From the NCBI RefSeq assembly GCF_900142785.1, contig NZ_FRCD01000016.1:85949-149948 (forward strand): a stretch of 64,000 bases of DNA, written 5' to 3'. This DNA comes from Chryseobacterium carnipullorum. GTDB lineage: Bacteria > Bacteroidota > Bacteroidia > Flavobacteriales > Weeksellaceae. A model generated the notes under the pieces. The model worked only from the letters and a program-made list of their open reading frames with translations. It had not been told where the DNA came from and did not search any database. The position numbers and the translations under genes were made by a program. This document shows positions 44,806-52,959 of this stretch, piece after piece (position 1 is the first letter of the stretch; the number at the start of each line of letters is the position of its first letter).

Positions 44806-45990
44806 TTAATCCTCAATTTTATATTTTTCCTTCAGTACATAATTGGCCGGATGCAGTGATAGTTTTGAAATATCAATCTCCCATAAAGGATCACTGTCAT
44901 TGACCACCATCAAATTTCTGTCTGATAAATCAAACTTTTCTACAAAACAACAATAAAGCAATTTACTTATCACAACCCGAACATATTTTCCTTCATTACT
45001 TAATGTACATGATAGAGAATATGTTTTTTCACTATTAATAATCAGTTTTTGGGATAATATTTTTTCCTGTAAAAACATAATACGTCCTCTTGAAATCCAA
45101 CCACTTAACCGTTTTACCCTACCTTTATTAGATAAGACAAATCGAGATTCAAATCTCGGAATGGGGACTGGAACCCAGGACTCTCCGGGAAGATCCATAA
45201 CTGATAAATTAAAACATGAGGGAGGATTATCTTTGTCGATTATAGGTTTACCCAACTTCTCCCAAAGATACTTATTAAGTAAACTATTTAAGATATCTGC
45301 TGTTTTGACCATGTGAAAATCTTCTTTTTTCGGAGGATTATCTCGCAAAAACCATCGAAATGTTCCTGACGTTAAGATGGTTTTATTTATAACGTCCATA
45401 ATACTTTCGCAAGCAATACCTAATTTTTCTTCCACTGCATATATACTTTCAAAATTAGCAATAAATTCTCCTTCGGCGGTATACTGACTGACAGGGCGCA
45501 GATAGTCAACGTGTACGTTTCTAGCTCTATTTTGACGAAAGACTTTCAAACGTCTCTCGCTGGCTGAAATTTTCTCTAAATTACTGCTATGTTTATGAAA
45601 TACGTTATTATCCTTATACGAAATAACAATAGAGCGATCATCTATATCAAATTTTTCAACAAAATGGTAATATACCAAACGACCTACAGCCCTTGTATAC
45701 TTACGTCCTTCCAAAGATAATCCACAGGACACATTATAAACATCGGCTTTAAGATAGTTATTATACTGTTTGGTAAAACGCAACTTTCGGATTTTTTCGG
45801 AAACCCAATGTTCTACTCCTAATGTTATATGAGAAAGACGACTCAGGCTCTTTACTCTTCCATAATTGGATATTTCATAATTCTCAAAACCCTCAATCGG
45901 CTTCCATTGTTCATCAGGAAGGTTTTCTAAGGAATGGTTATAGAGAACATCTTTTACATATTCATTCTCTAGTTCATGTGGCAGTTTCAT
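44806..45990 (-). CDS. NUMOD4/NUMOD1 protein, HNH-like but degenerate
   Basis: A 394-aa soluble protein with two halves. Each opens with a NUMOD4-like DNA-recognition segment, PDEQWKPIEGFENYEISNYG (about 25-44) and GESWVPVPIPRFESRFVLSN (about 274-293), each followed by GRVKxLS. Between them a NUMOD1-like helix-turn-helix is seen (QYTAEGEFIANFESIYAVEE). Such modules usually flank HNH catalytic motifs of homing endonucleases. Here the expected HHxxxNxxxN-like motif reads ISYKDNNVFHKHSSNLEKIS in the first half and is lost in the second. It may bind DNA without cutting, or be a decayed homing nuclease. Confidence 0.7.
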   Translation of the reverse strand: MKLPHELENEYVKDVLYNHSLENLPDEQWKPIEGFENYEISNYGRVKSLSRLSHITLGVEHWVSEKIRKLRFTKQYNNYLKADVYNVSCGLSLEGRKYTRAVGRLVYYHFVEKFDIDDRSIVISYKDNNVFHKHSSNLEKISASERRLKVFRQNRARNVHVDYLRPVSQYTAEGEFIANFESIYAVEEKLGIACESIMDVINKTILTSGTFRWFLRDNPPKKEDFHMVKTADILNSLLNKYLWEKLGKPIIDKDNPPSCFNLSVMDLPGESWVPVPIPRFESRFVLSNKGRVKRLSGWISRGRIMFLQEKILSQKLIINSEKTYSLSCTLSNEGKYVRVVISKLLYCCFVEKFDLSDRNLMVVNDSDPLWEIDISKLSLHPANYVLKEKYKIED

Positions 45991-46024
45991 AAAATAAAAT
46001 TACAAAACACTCATCTATTATTTT

Positions 46025-46039
46025 ATCGTTTTTTGAGAT
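46025..46039 (+). repeat. Array repeat R9
   Basis: ATCGTTTTTTGAGAT. Together with R10 and R11 it is spaced exactly 272 bp from its neighbour. Confidence 0.8.
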
Positions 46040-46052
46040 TGCAAATGCAGTA

Positions 46053-46262
46053 TTATTTATCTTTTAATTTCGAAAAATAATGGTTTGCTATATTAACACT
46101 TCCAGAGATTACTAGACCTCTTATAATTGACCAGAACAATATTTCGTTTAATTTACTTGCCGTGTAATTAGTATCATCATAGAAGTTAATTTCCATTAGA
46201 AATATAATTACCGTTATTATAAGCGCACCTAATAAAATTTTTTCTATTCTTCGTGAGTCCAT
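46053..46262 (-). CDS. Small membrane protein, tandem copy A
   Basis: A 69-aa protein, MDSRRIEKILLGALIITVII followed by FLMEINFYDD, a second hydrophobic stretch (ILFWSIIRGLVISGSVNIAN) and a basic end (HYFSKLKDK). Two membrane helices are likely. It differs from copy B at 46325 at only a few positions and from the third copy at 60328 at more. It lies 14 bp from R9, like copy B from R10. Function unknown. Confidence 0.7.
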   Translation of the reverse strand: MDSRRIEKILLGALIITVIIFLMEINFYDDTNYTASKLNEILFWSIIRGLVISGSVNIANHYFSKLKDK

Positions 46263-46296
46263 ATTATAAGTTTATTTACTATTCCTGAGCTAATGT

Positions 46297-46311
46297 ATCG
46301 TTTTTTGAGAT
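46297..46311 (+). repeat. Array repeat R10
   Basis: ATCGTTTTTTGAGAT, 272 bp from R9 and 272 bp from R11. On its left, TGAGCTAAT is shared with R11 and (as GAGCTAAT) R15. Confidence 0.8.
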
Positions 46312-46324
46312 CACAAATACAGCA

Positions 46325-46534
46325 TTATTTATCTTTTAATTTTGAAAAATAATGGTTTGCTATATTAACACTTCCAGAGAGTACGAGACCTCTTATAAAT
46401 GACCAGAACAATATTTCGTGTAATTTACTTGTCGTGTAATTAGTATCATCATAAAAGTTAATTTCCATTAAAAATATTATTACTGTCATTATTAGCGCAC
46501 CTAATAAAATTTTTTCAATTCTTCGTGAGTCCAC
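46325..46534 (-). CDS. Small membrane protein, tandem copy B
   Basis: A 69-aa protein that is a near-twin of copy A, for example TTSKLHEILFWSFIRGLVLS in place of TASKLNEILFWSIIRGLVIS. The repeat, spacer and gene together make a 272-bp unit present twice in direct tandem. Both frames are intact, which suggests a recent duplication or some selection. Function unknown; two membrane helices are likely. Confidence 0.7.
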   Translation of the reverse strand: MDSRRIEKILLGALIMTVIIFLMEINFYDDTNYTTSKLHEILFWSFIRGLVLSGSVNIANHYFSKLKDK

Positions 46535-46568
46535 ATTATAATTTTCTTTGAAATTGCTGAGCTAATAT

Positions 46569-46583
46569 ATTGTTTTTTGAGAT
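46569..46583 (+). repeat. Array repeat R11
   Basis: ATTGTTTTTTGAGAT, one substitution from the core (C to T at position 3). It abuts the stop codon of the T9SS-domain remnant. Confidence 0.75.
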
Positions 46584-47250
46584 TATTTTTGGTTATTTGA
46601 TAATATAACTGCATTGATATTTGGATTATCAAACAATTGCATATCATTTGTCAGAGATGCTTCATTTGTTCCTAATGTTTTTAATGAAAACTTGGCAAGA
46701 AATTCGGCTTGTCCGTTAGTTATTACTACTCCCACCGGTATAATAAAAATTTGGATCAGACTGGATTCCGCCATAGTAAGAAGTAAAATACAACTTCCTA
46801 TGCTGGCATTAAACATAGAAAATACAAGATCGTAAAATCCTTGATTATTTGGTGTGGATGCAAACGCTCCAGATTTTGAAAAATTGTATAACCATTTTGG
46901 GCATTGGTGACGAGTAATTTACCATTTTTCATATCGATATTAGAAAAAGCCCGAAGACAGGCTGGTCATCGCTTGAAGTTACATAATAAGTTCCCTAAAC
47001 TTGATTTCTCTCTTCAGGATCAAATTTCGCAATAAAAAAATCAGATTCTCCGCTTATATTTTGTGTTTGGAATGCTGTTCCCACAGTAGCTCCAGCTTTC
47101 TTTTCATCAATAAAAATATCTGGATCTTCGATGTTGCCATTGTTATCTCCTACGTAGTTTCATATTTTTTTATGAGCATTATTTTTTATTTGTATGATGT
47201 TTTTTTTACCAATTATCAGTTTGACTATATATTTAATACTCAGAGACATT
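46583..47250 (-). pseudogene. Decayed T9SS-secreted protein, cut at R11
   Basis: The open part (46583-46816, 77 codons) contains KFSLKTLGTNEASLTNDMQL, then FDNPNINAVIL, a variant of the start of a T9SS C-terminal sorting domain (usually ...YPNP...). It ends at R11 before the domain is complete. Further right, other frames give a fragment such as SGESDFFIAKFDPEE, the signature of SBBP-type beta-propeller repeats, with many stops between. So this is the broken remainder of a large surface protein, truncated at its 3' end by the repeat junction. Confidence 0.55.
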
Positions 47251-47303
47251 AGAACTTCTAAAAATATAAAAGTTTATATTGGTGCATCTTAGTTTAAAAT
47301 GAC

Positions 47304-47311
47304 TACCTTTG
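47304..47311 (+). promoter_or_regulatory. -7 box upstream of the cupin fusion gene
   Basis: TACCTTTG fits TAnnTTTG, with a TTG at 47279-47281, 22 bp upstream, as a possible -33 element. The gene starts 112 bp downstream. Confidence 0.35.
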
Positions 47312-47422
47312 ACATAATTGGTCTGGTCACATCTTTCTTCTTTTCATAATTTCCCGTAAGGCGTATCCTTATTCATTGACCACTAAATATTTGAATCAAT
47401 TAATAGCAATAAATTATCTCAT

Positions 47423-48154
47423 ATGAATAATAATGATTTAGATGAGAGTTTTGGAACCTTGTCCCAAACGATCAACGAGCTTGCAAAAGTGGGCTATACG
47501 CACGATTTTAATCGTCAAGACAATTGTGAAATTTGTCACAATGAAAATATAATGCTTTCTCCTGTAGATTTTAAGATAGATAAGGTTTACAGGTTTGAAG
47601 GTACTTCCGATCCGGATTACCAGTCTATACTCTATGCAATATCATCCTCGAAGTTTAATGTCAAAGGAATTATAGTAAATGGTTATGGAATTTCGTCAGA
47701 TGACGCAACTTCAAAAATTATCGAAAAATTATCCGCAAATCCTAGCAATGATATGATTGAAAATAAAAGGAATGACAGTACCTCAAAGCGTCCCGAGGGT
47801 GAACGTGTTTTAAATGCTTCAATGGTTGAGATAAATGTAAATGATCTCCTCAAACAAATTAAAGCTGAAAAAACATGGGCAGAAAATGATCGAAACTCGA
47901 TGACGGTCTTCAAATCTGACACGATGCGAATTTTAATCATTGGACTACACCAAAATGCAGAATTAAAACCGCACACAGCAGCTGGTATTATTAGTGTTCA
48001 GGTTTTAGAAGGGCAGATAGAGTTCTCTACAGAACTTCAAAATACTATATTGGACAAGGGGCAGATGATTGCTTTGCATGAAAACATTCCCCACAGTGTA
48101 AAAGCATTAACAGATAGTTTTTTTTTACTAACACTTTCAATGAGCAGGAAGTAG
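47423..48154 (+). CDS. PRPP-synthetase-like small domain fused to a cupin
   Basis: A 243-aa cytoplasmic protein with two parts. Residues 1-105 match a short flavobacterial family often labelled phosphoribosylpyrophosphate synthetase (NELAKVGYTHDFNRQDNCEI; DFKIDKVYRFEGTSDPDYQS; YAISSSKFNVKGIIVNGYGI), although no PRPP-binding motif is seen. Residues about 140-243 are a cupin (AELKPHTAAGIISVQVLEGQ; DKGQMIALHENIPHSVKAL) like the free-standing one at 37888. A linker (110-135) joins them. It comes before the oxidase genes, so a stress or NO-linked role is possible. Confidence 0.65.
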   Translation: MNNNDLDESFGTLSQTINELAKVGYTHDFNRQDNCEICHNENIMLSPVDFKIDKVYRFEGTSDPDYQSILYAISSSKFNVKGIIVNGYGISSDDATSKIIEKLSANPSNDMIENKRNDSTSKRPEGERVLNASMVEINVNDLLKQIKAEKTWAENDRNSMTVFKSDTMRILIIGLHQNAELKPHTAAGIISVQVLEGQIEFSTELQNTILDKGQMIALHENIPHSVKALTDSFFLLTLSMSRK

Positions 48155-48304
48155 TATAGTGAATGAAAAAGTAAAAAATTACGCTAATAAAATTGTCACT
48201 TTTTTGATGTAAGGACAGATATTTAAAGAAATCTATTATTTGTTATAAAATACATTTGATCGATTTTAGATATGCCTTAAAATATAAACCAAACCAAAAT
48301 ATAA

Positions 48305-50032
48305 ATGATTGAACTTTTTAAAGAACCAGGTGTTCAAATTACCATTCTACTTCTCCTACTACCGATCATTTTTGTACTCATTCTGATTTTGGTGAAGGTA
48401 AATAAAATGGTATATACTCGATTGAAAAAAAATGAGTTAAGACAAATTAATGAGAATATCAGCAGGCTAAATGCCGATGAAATAGCATTATTACAGAAGA
48501 GAAAAAAAGAGCTTGAGTTTCAATTATCAGGTAATGAAATTGCTCAAGTCAGCGAAATCAGTGATCCGCGAGGATTAATTGATGAAGCCAAGGAAGTTCA
48601 TGACCTTCGGTTTTTTCAAACAAAAAGAAAACAGGATAAGAATATAAAAGTTCCAGAAGAAGAAAAGAAGCTTATACTTTGGTTTCTCGGGAGTAGTGTA
48701 TTTTGGCTCTTGGTGGGAACTTCTGTCGGAGAATATCTAGGAATTAAATTTGTCGCTCCAGATTCTGATCAAATAAGTTGGTTGAGTTTTGGAAGATTAA
48801 GACCAGTGCATACGAATATTGTTTTTTGGGGCTGGGCATCAATGGCCATGGTTGGATTATCATATTATGTTGTTCCTCGTGTGGGCAATACTATAATTTA
48901 CAACTTAAAATATGGATATTTCTCATTAATTCTGATGAATGTAGCAGTTCTCTCAGGTAGTATATGTCTGATGTCTGGAATTAATAATAGTGGTGGAGAA
49001 TACAGAGAATATATATGGCCTGTTATGTCGCTATTTGCTATTGGAGTTTTTTTATCCATTTTTAACCATTTTAATACTGTAGCGTCACGTAAGACCGATG
49101 AAATCTACGTTTCAAACTGGTACATTGTTTCGGCAATGATGTATGTTATTGTGATTTTACTAATTGCTTATTTGCCATTCTGGCAGGATGGGTTAGGAGA
49201 GACAATAACTCAGGGTTATTATATGCATCAAGGAGTGGGAATGTGGTTTATGTTTTTTAATCTTGGATTAATGTATTATTTCCTCCCCCAAGAGCTCAAC
49301 AGTCCAGTATACTCGTACAGTTTAGGTATATTGGCATTCTGGACTCAAATTTTATTTTATACGCTCATTGGAACTCACCACTTTATCTTTAGCGCAATAC
49401 CCTGGTGGATGCAAACAATTGCGATTGTTGCCAGTGTTGGTATGGTCATTCCAGTCACTGCAGGAACTGTAAATTTTGTAATGACCATTAAAGGTTCATG
49501 GCATCGCCTGAAGCTGAGTTATGTACTTCCATTTTATGTTGTTTCTATTATTTTCTACTTTACAGGTTCTATGCAGGGAACGGCAGAGGCATTTCGAGAA
49601 ACCAATCTTTTGTGGCATTTTACAGACTTTACAGTCGCCCATTCGCATATAACCATGTATGGTATTGTCACTTTTATGCTGTGGGCTTTCATGTATACCC
49701 TCGTTCCAAGATTAACATCTCTTGAACCTCCTAATATTATGGTAGGGCTACATTTTTGGCTGGCATTGATTGGGGTATTAGTTTACTCTGTCTCACTGAT
49801 GATTGGTGCTACAGAAAAAGGAATGCTTTGGATAGAGAAAAAACCATTTATAGAGGGTGTTGTTAAAATGGCTCCATACTGGGTATGGCGAGCGATAGGC
49901 GGAACAATGATGTGGATTTCACATATTATTTTCGCTTACAACTTTTACAGAATGATTAAGCCTACAGTAAAAATTATTTTACCGCGATCACCATCTGAAA
50001 TTTTGGAGATTGTTAACAAAACAAATAACTAA
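48305..50032 (+). CDS. ccoN: C-family haem-copper oxidase subunit I (CcoN-like)
   Basis: A 575-aa polytopic subunit. Conserved His positions of cbb3 oxidases are present: LRPVHTNIVFWGWAS (low-spin haem), GYYMHQGVGMWF (CuB), LIGTHHFIFSAIPWW (CuB pair) and HFTDFTVAHSHITMYG (haem b/b3). The active-site Tyr region PVYSYSLGILAFW is kept. The start is unusual: an extra N-terminal membrane helix (ITILLLLLPIIFVLILILVK) and a charged coiled coil (residues about 30-115) come before the normal CcoN core. It could be an O2 reductase or an NO reductase variant; this cannot be decided from sequence alone. Confidence 0.8.
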   Translation: MIELFKEPGVQITILLLLLPIIFVLILILVKVNKMVYTRLKKNELRQINENISRLNADEIALLQKRKKELEFQLSGNEIAQVSEISDPRGLIDEAKEVHDLRFFQTKRKQDKNIKVPEEEKKLILWFLGSSVFWLLVGTSVGEYLGIKFVAPDSDQISWLSFGRLRPVHTNIVFWGWASMAMVGLSYYVVPRVGNTIIYNLKYGYFSLILMNVAVLSGSICLMSGINNSGGEYREYIWPVMSLFAIGVFLSIFNHFNTVASRKTDEIYVSNWYIVSAMMYVIVILLIAYLPFWQDGLGETITQGYYMHQGVGMWFMFFNLGLMYYFLPQELNSPVYSYSLGILAFWTQILFYTLIGTHHFIFSAIPWWMQTIAIVASVGMVIPVTAGTVNFVMTIKGSWHRLKLSYVLPFYVVSIIFYFTGSMQGTAEAFRETNLLWHFTDFTVAHSHITMYGIVTFMLWAFMYTLVPRLTSLEPPNIMVGLHFWLALIGVLVYSVSLMIGATEKGMLWIEKKPFIEGVVKMAPYWVWRAIGGTMMWISHIIFAYNFYRMIKPTVKIILPRSPSEILEIVNKTNN

Positions 50033-50034
50033 TT

Positions 50035-51024
50035 ATGGAGTTTTTTAATAGTCATAAGAAGCTTTTCTCTTCCGCATTAGTATTCTTCCTTTTTTTAACA
50101 TTAATCATATGTATTCTTCCTGCGCTTAACAATCAAAAAACGTATCAACCATTACCGGGGAGCAGAGCACTTACCGAAGAAGAAAGTAGAGGGAAAGCAA
50201 TTTATATTCAAGAGGGTTGCGTAGGATGTCATACACAACAAGTTAGAAATGTTGATATGGACGAAGTTTTTGGAGATAGACCAAGTTTGGCAGTTGATTA
50301 CGCCCGGAATCGTCGTCTTAATCTTTTTCAGAATACAGCGACGTTGATGGGAACAGAACGAACTGGTCCTGATTTAATTAATATAGGAACGAGGCAGCCA
50401 AGTAAAGAATGGCATTATTCCCATCTCTATAACCCAAGGTCAGTCGTTCCAGAATCAATCATGCCATCATATAAGTGGTTATTCCTCAACAAAGAAAGTC
50501 TAGATCCGGGCGATATCGAAGTTAGTGTTCCAATCGAATTCAGAAAGGGGATTGAAGGTAAAATTGTTCCTTCCAAAGATGGCAGAGCTTTGATTGCTTA
50601 TCTCTTAAGCTTAAAACAAACAGGTCTGCCAACAGGAAAGCCTTCAGGAGATTTTCTATATAAGATTAAGAAAAAAACTTTAGAAGCTTCTGGTGATAAT
50701 AATCTTCCGGACGGGGAAGCATTGTTTACGACAAACTGTGTGAGTTGTCATCAGACTAACGGGGAAGGATTACCTGGAGCTTTTCCACCTTTAAAGAACA
50801 GTCCTGTTGTATTAGGAGAAAATCTTGAACTCTATATAACAATAATAATGAAAGGTTATGATGCTCGTCCTGAGTTTGCGACAATGCCGGCAGTAGGAAC
50901 CAATGCGGGTTTCACAGCTGAAGATGTTGCTGCTTTAATCAACCACGAGAGAACAAGCTGGGGAAATCCGGGTAAAAAGGTAACAGTAGAAGAAGTAAAA
51001 CTTATAATGGCTAAAATTAAATAA
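50035..51024 (+). CDS. Fused CcoO-CcoP-like membrane cytochrome c
   Basis: A 329-aa protein with one N-terminal membrane anchor (about residues 10-28) and two cytochrome-c domains. The first is CcoO-like: QEGCVGCHTQQVRN (CXXCH at about 62-66), with VVPESIMPSYKWLF giving the axial Met. The second is CcoP-like: NCVSCHQTNGEGLPGAFPPL (about 237-256) and FATMPAVG. It starts 2 bp after ccoN and overlaps the next gene (TAATG). It would bring electrons to the CcoN-like subunit. In classical cbb3 oxidases these are separate proteins. Confidence 0.82.
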   Translation: MEFFNSHKKLFSSALVFFLFLTLIICILPALNNQKTYQPLPGSRALTEEESRGKAIYIQEGCVGCHTQQVRNVDMDEVFGDRPSLAVDYARNRRLNLFQNTATLMGTERTGPDLINIGTRQPSKEWHYSHLYNPRSVVPESIMPSYKWLFLNKESLDPGDIEVSVPIEFRKGIEGKIVPSKDGRALIAYLLSLKQTGLPTGKPSGDFLYKIKKKTLEASGDNNLPDGEALFTTNCVSCHQTNGEGLPGAFPPLKNSPVVLGENLELYITIIMKGYDARPEFATMPAVGTNAGFTAEDVAALINHERTSWGNPGKKVTVEEVKLIMAKIK

Positions 51025-51284
51025 TGACTAACAAGAAAATTTTAACCCTTTTATTTGCGCTTTTTCACATGCTATACAAAGCCTGTGATGCTTGCAAATT
51101 GCAGCAGCCTGAAATTACTAAAGACCTCACGCATGGAACTGGTCCTGAGTCAGAATGGGATTGGCTGATTGTACTTATTATAGTATTTATTACCCTTGTA
51201 ACACTTTTTCACTCCGTTAAATTCTTAATAAAGCCGGGAGAAAAAGATACAAACCATATTAAAAATTCTGTACTCCATTTTTAA
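51024..51284 (+). CDS. Small oxidase-cluster membrane protein (CcoQ-like place)
   Basis: An 86-aa protein with an N-terminal signal-like stretch (ILTLLFALFHMLYKACDACK) and one membrane span (WDWLIVLIIVFITLVTLFHS), followed by a polar tail. The segment THGTGPESEWDW precedes the span. It overlaps the stop of the cytochrome c gene (TAATG). Size and place suggest a CcoQ-like accessory subunit of the oxidase. Confidence 0.55.
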   Translation: MTNKKILTLLFALFHMLYKACDACKLQQPEITKDLTHGTGPESEWDWLIVLIIVFITLVTLFHSVKFLIKPGEKDTNHIKNSVLHF

Positions 51285-51295
51285 TCTCTTACACT

Positions 51296-51697
51296 ATGGA
51301 AAAACATAACGCACACGTCTTTTTATACATTGATGAAGAACCGCTTCCTATCGCAGAGCTTCAAACTCCTATAGTCTTCAATATGGATACTAAAAAACTT
51401 ACTGATGGTGAACATGTTTTAAAGATTATCAGTAAAATAGGAGGAAAAGAAGGTATAAAAATTATACATTTTATCGTACGTAATGGACCTCTTATTGAAC
51501 TTGAGGGGTTAGTTAATAAAGAAGTGGTGAGTGGTGTATTACCTTTAATGATTAATTCTTATGACACAGGAAAAAGACAGAGTTTTATAATCAAAGGCAG
51601 CGAAAATCCGCGTACAATACCAGTTTGGATTTGGATTATAGTTTTGGTTTTTATGGCATGGTCTGCCTTTTATATATTTGAAAATTTTAGTCTTTAG
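51296..51697 (+). CDS. Oxidase-cluster protein with one C-terminal membrane span
   Basis: A 133-aa protein: soluble beta-rich domain (HVFLYIDEEPLPIAELQTPI; GEHVLKIISKIGGKEGIKII) of about 105 residues and one membrane helix at the end (IPVWIWIIVLVFMAWSAFYI). No haem motif is present. It is the last of four closely spaced plus-strand genes in this unit and may be an assembly or structural factor for the oxidase. Family unknown. Confidence 0.55.
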   Translation: MEKHNAHVFLYIDEEPLPIAELQTPIVFNMDTKKLTDGEHVLKIISKIGGKEGIKIIHFIVRNGPLIELEGLVNKEVVSGVLPLMINSYDTGKRQSFIIKGSENPRTIPVWIWIIVLVFMAWSAFYIFENFSL

Positions 51698-51740
51698 AAA
51701 ATACATATTTAAATCCCAAATTTTATACGGTAAAATGTAA

Positions 51741-51788
51741 AACTACTATAAGATAATTACGGTATCTGATGTAAATTCTATAGTAGTT
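51741..51788 (+). terminator. Terminator-like hairpin after the oxidase genes
   Basis: AACTACTATA and its complement TATAGTAGTT enclose a 28-nt centre, followed by ATTTTCCTTT. It lies 44 bp past the last oxidase-cluster gene. Confidence 0.5.
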
Positions 51789-51856
51789 ATTTTCCTTTAA
51801 AAACTCCGATATTTCTTTTAAACCATAACCTTCCTTTTTTCACTTCTAAAAATAAA

Positions 51857-52120
51857 TTATTTAAGCAAACGACCGAATTTATAATTGAAATTGGTAATAT
51901 TTTATTAAGTAAAAATACAGTTGCTGATGTTTCCAATTATGTTTATGGCTTAGATAACTATAATGCAAAGCAGAAAATTAATACAATTTCTCCGGAAAAA
52001 ATAGAAGAATTTCGACAATTTAGATCGAAGATTAAAGATTTTTACAATCGGTTACAAGATGCACTTTCATCTGATAAAGTAATTATTGTTAATTTAAGAC
52101 CTTTTAAAACTTGTTTATAA
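51857..52120 (+). pseudogene. C-terminal remnant of an unknown gene
   Basis: An open stretch with no start reads as good protein: IIEIGNILLSKNTVADVSNY, then GLDNYNAKQKINTISPEKIE and FRQFRSKIKDFYNRLQDALS, ending in TAA at 52118. It is probably the tail of a gene broken upstream. I do not recognise the family. Confidence 0.35.
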
Positions 52121-52481
52121 GATCTTTAAATATGACGTACGTGTGTTTTTTTTCTTTACATTTCGTTCTGACAAAATTTGTGTTTAGTTTTGCAGTTTAT
52201 ACATTGCAAACTGCAATCAATTTATTCATTGATCTAACAGTGGATGTATCTGCACCATCAACAATATCTTTTATAATGATTCCTTTCCACTTAAGCCAAA
52301 TACCATATTAATCGTTTTATGAGGATTAGTTTTTATCTATAAATAGCGCTTCGAGGTTTTGCGGTGGAAAACTTGATCATACAGATGCTAACAAACCTGA
52401 CATCTGTCAGTAAATAAATAAAAGACCATAAACTCTTTTATTATATTTTAATTGTATATTTGTACCGTAAAATAGATGTAA
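52121..52481. other. Intergenic region holding repeat R12
   Basis: No convincing gene; a minus-strand fragment reads as possible protein (KGIIIKDIVDGADTSTVRSM) but without a start. The repeat R12 lies within and the regulator promoter should lie just left of 52482. Confidence 0.35.
52311..52325 (+). repeat. Array repeat R12 (long-form variant)
   Basis: ATCGTTTTATGAGGA differs from the core at two to three positions and shares ATCGTTTTATGAG with R16. The next 45 bp (TTTTTATCTA..., TTCGAGGTTTTGCGGTGG) also match the flank of R16. It is the left boundary of the NO island. Confidence 0.65.
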
Positions 52482-52913
52482 ATGTTTTCTAAAACCTGTG
52501 AATATGCGATCCGTGCACTGATTTATATCGCCCAGAAGTCGAGGGACGGCAGCAGGGTGAGCATCAAAGAAATTACCGGCGGAATCGATTCTCCCGAATA
52601 TTTCATTGCTAAAATTTTGCAGGATCTGAGCAGAAAAGATTTTGTTCAGTCTGCAAAAGGCCCGAACGGTGGATTTTATATGGATGAGCAGCACCGCAAG
52701 ATTACGGTTGCAGAAATTGTGCGGGAAATGGATGGTGACAAACTGTTTTCAGGATGTGGGCTTGGTCTTAAAAAGTGTTCGGAAAATCATCCGTGCAGCA
52801 TTCATAATGAATTCAAGCGGATTCGGAACAGTATTAAAGAAATGTTGGAAGGATCGCCGATATCCTTGTTTGTGGAAGATCTGGATTTGAATTTAACCTT
52901 CCTCAAAAGGTAA
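52482..52913 (+). CDS. Rrf2-family Fe-S regulator (NsrR/IscR-like)
   Basis: A 143-aa DNA-binding regulator: winged-helix domain MFSKTCEYAIRALIYIAQKS with the recognition region ISIKEI-like (RVSIKEITGGIDSPEYFIAK) and KGPNGGFYMDEQHRKITVAE, then three Cys that may hold a [Fe-S] cluster (CGLGLKKCSENHPC: C-x6-C-x5-C). It leads the NO-related genes, so it probably senses NO like NsrR and controls them. It is the first gene of the more G+C-rich block. Confidence 0.83.
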   Translation: MFSKTCEYAIRALIYIAQKSRDGSRVSIKEITGGIDSPEYFIAKILQDLSRKDFVQSAKGPNGGFYMDEQHRKITVAEIVREMDGDKLFSGCGLGLKKCSENHPCSIHNEFKRIRNSIKEMLEGSPISLFVEDLDLNLTFLKR

Positions 52914-52959
52914 AAAAATTTAGCATAATAAAAGACAAAAAGGTATTAATTCTAAAGTC

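Noticed and set aside
52111..52311. Plus-strand hydrophobic frame of 66 codons before R12
   Set aside because: F/S/T-rich low-quality sequence with no neighbours or motif; looks like AT-rich noise.
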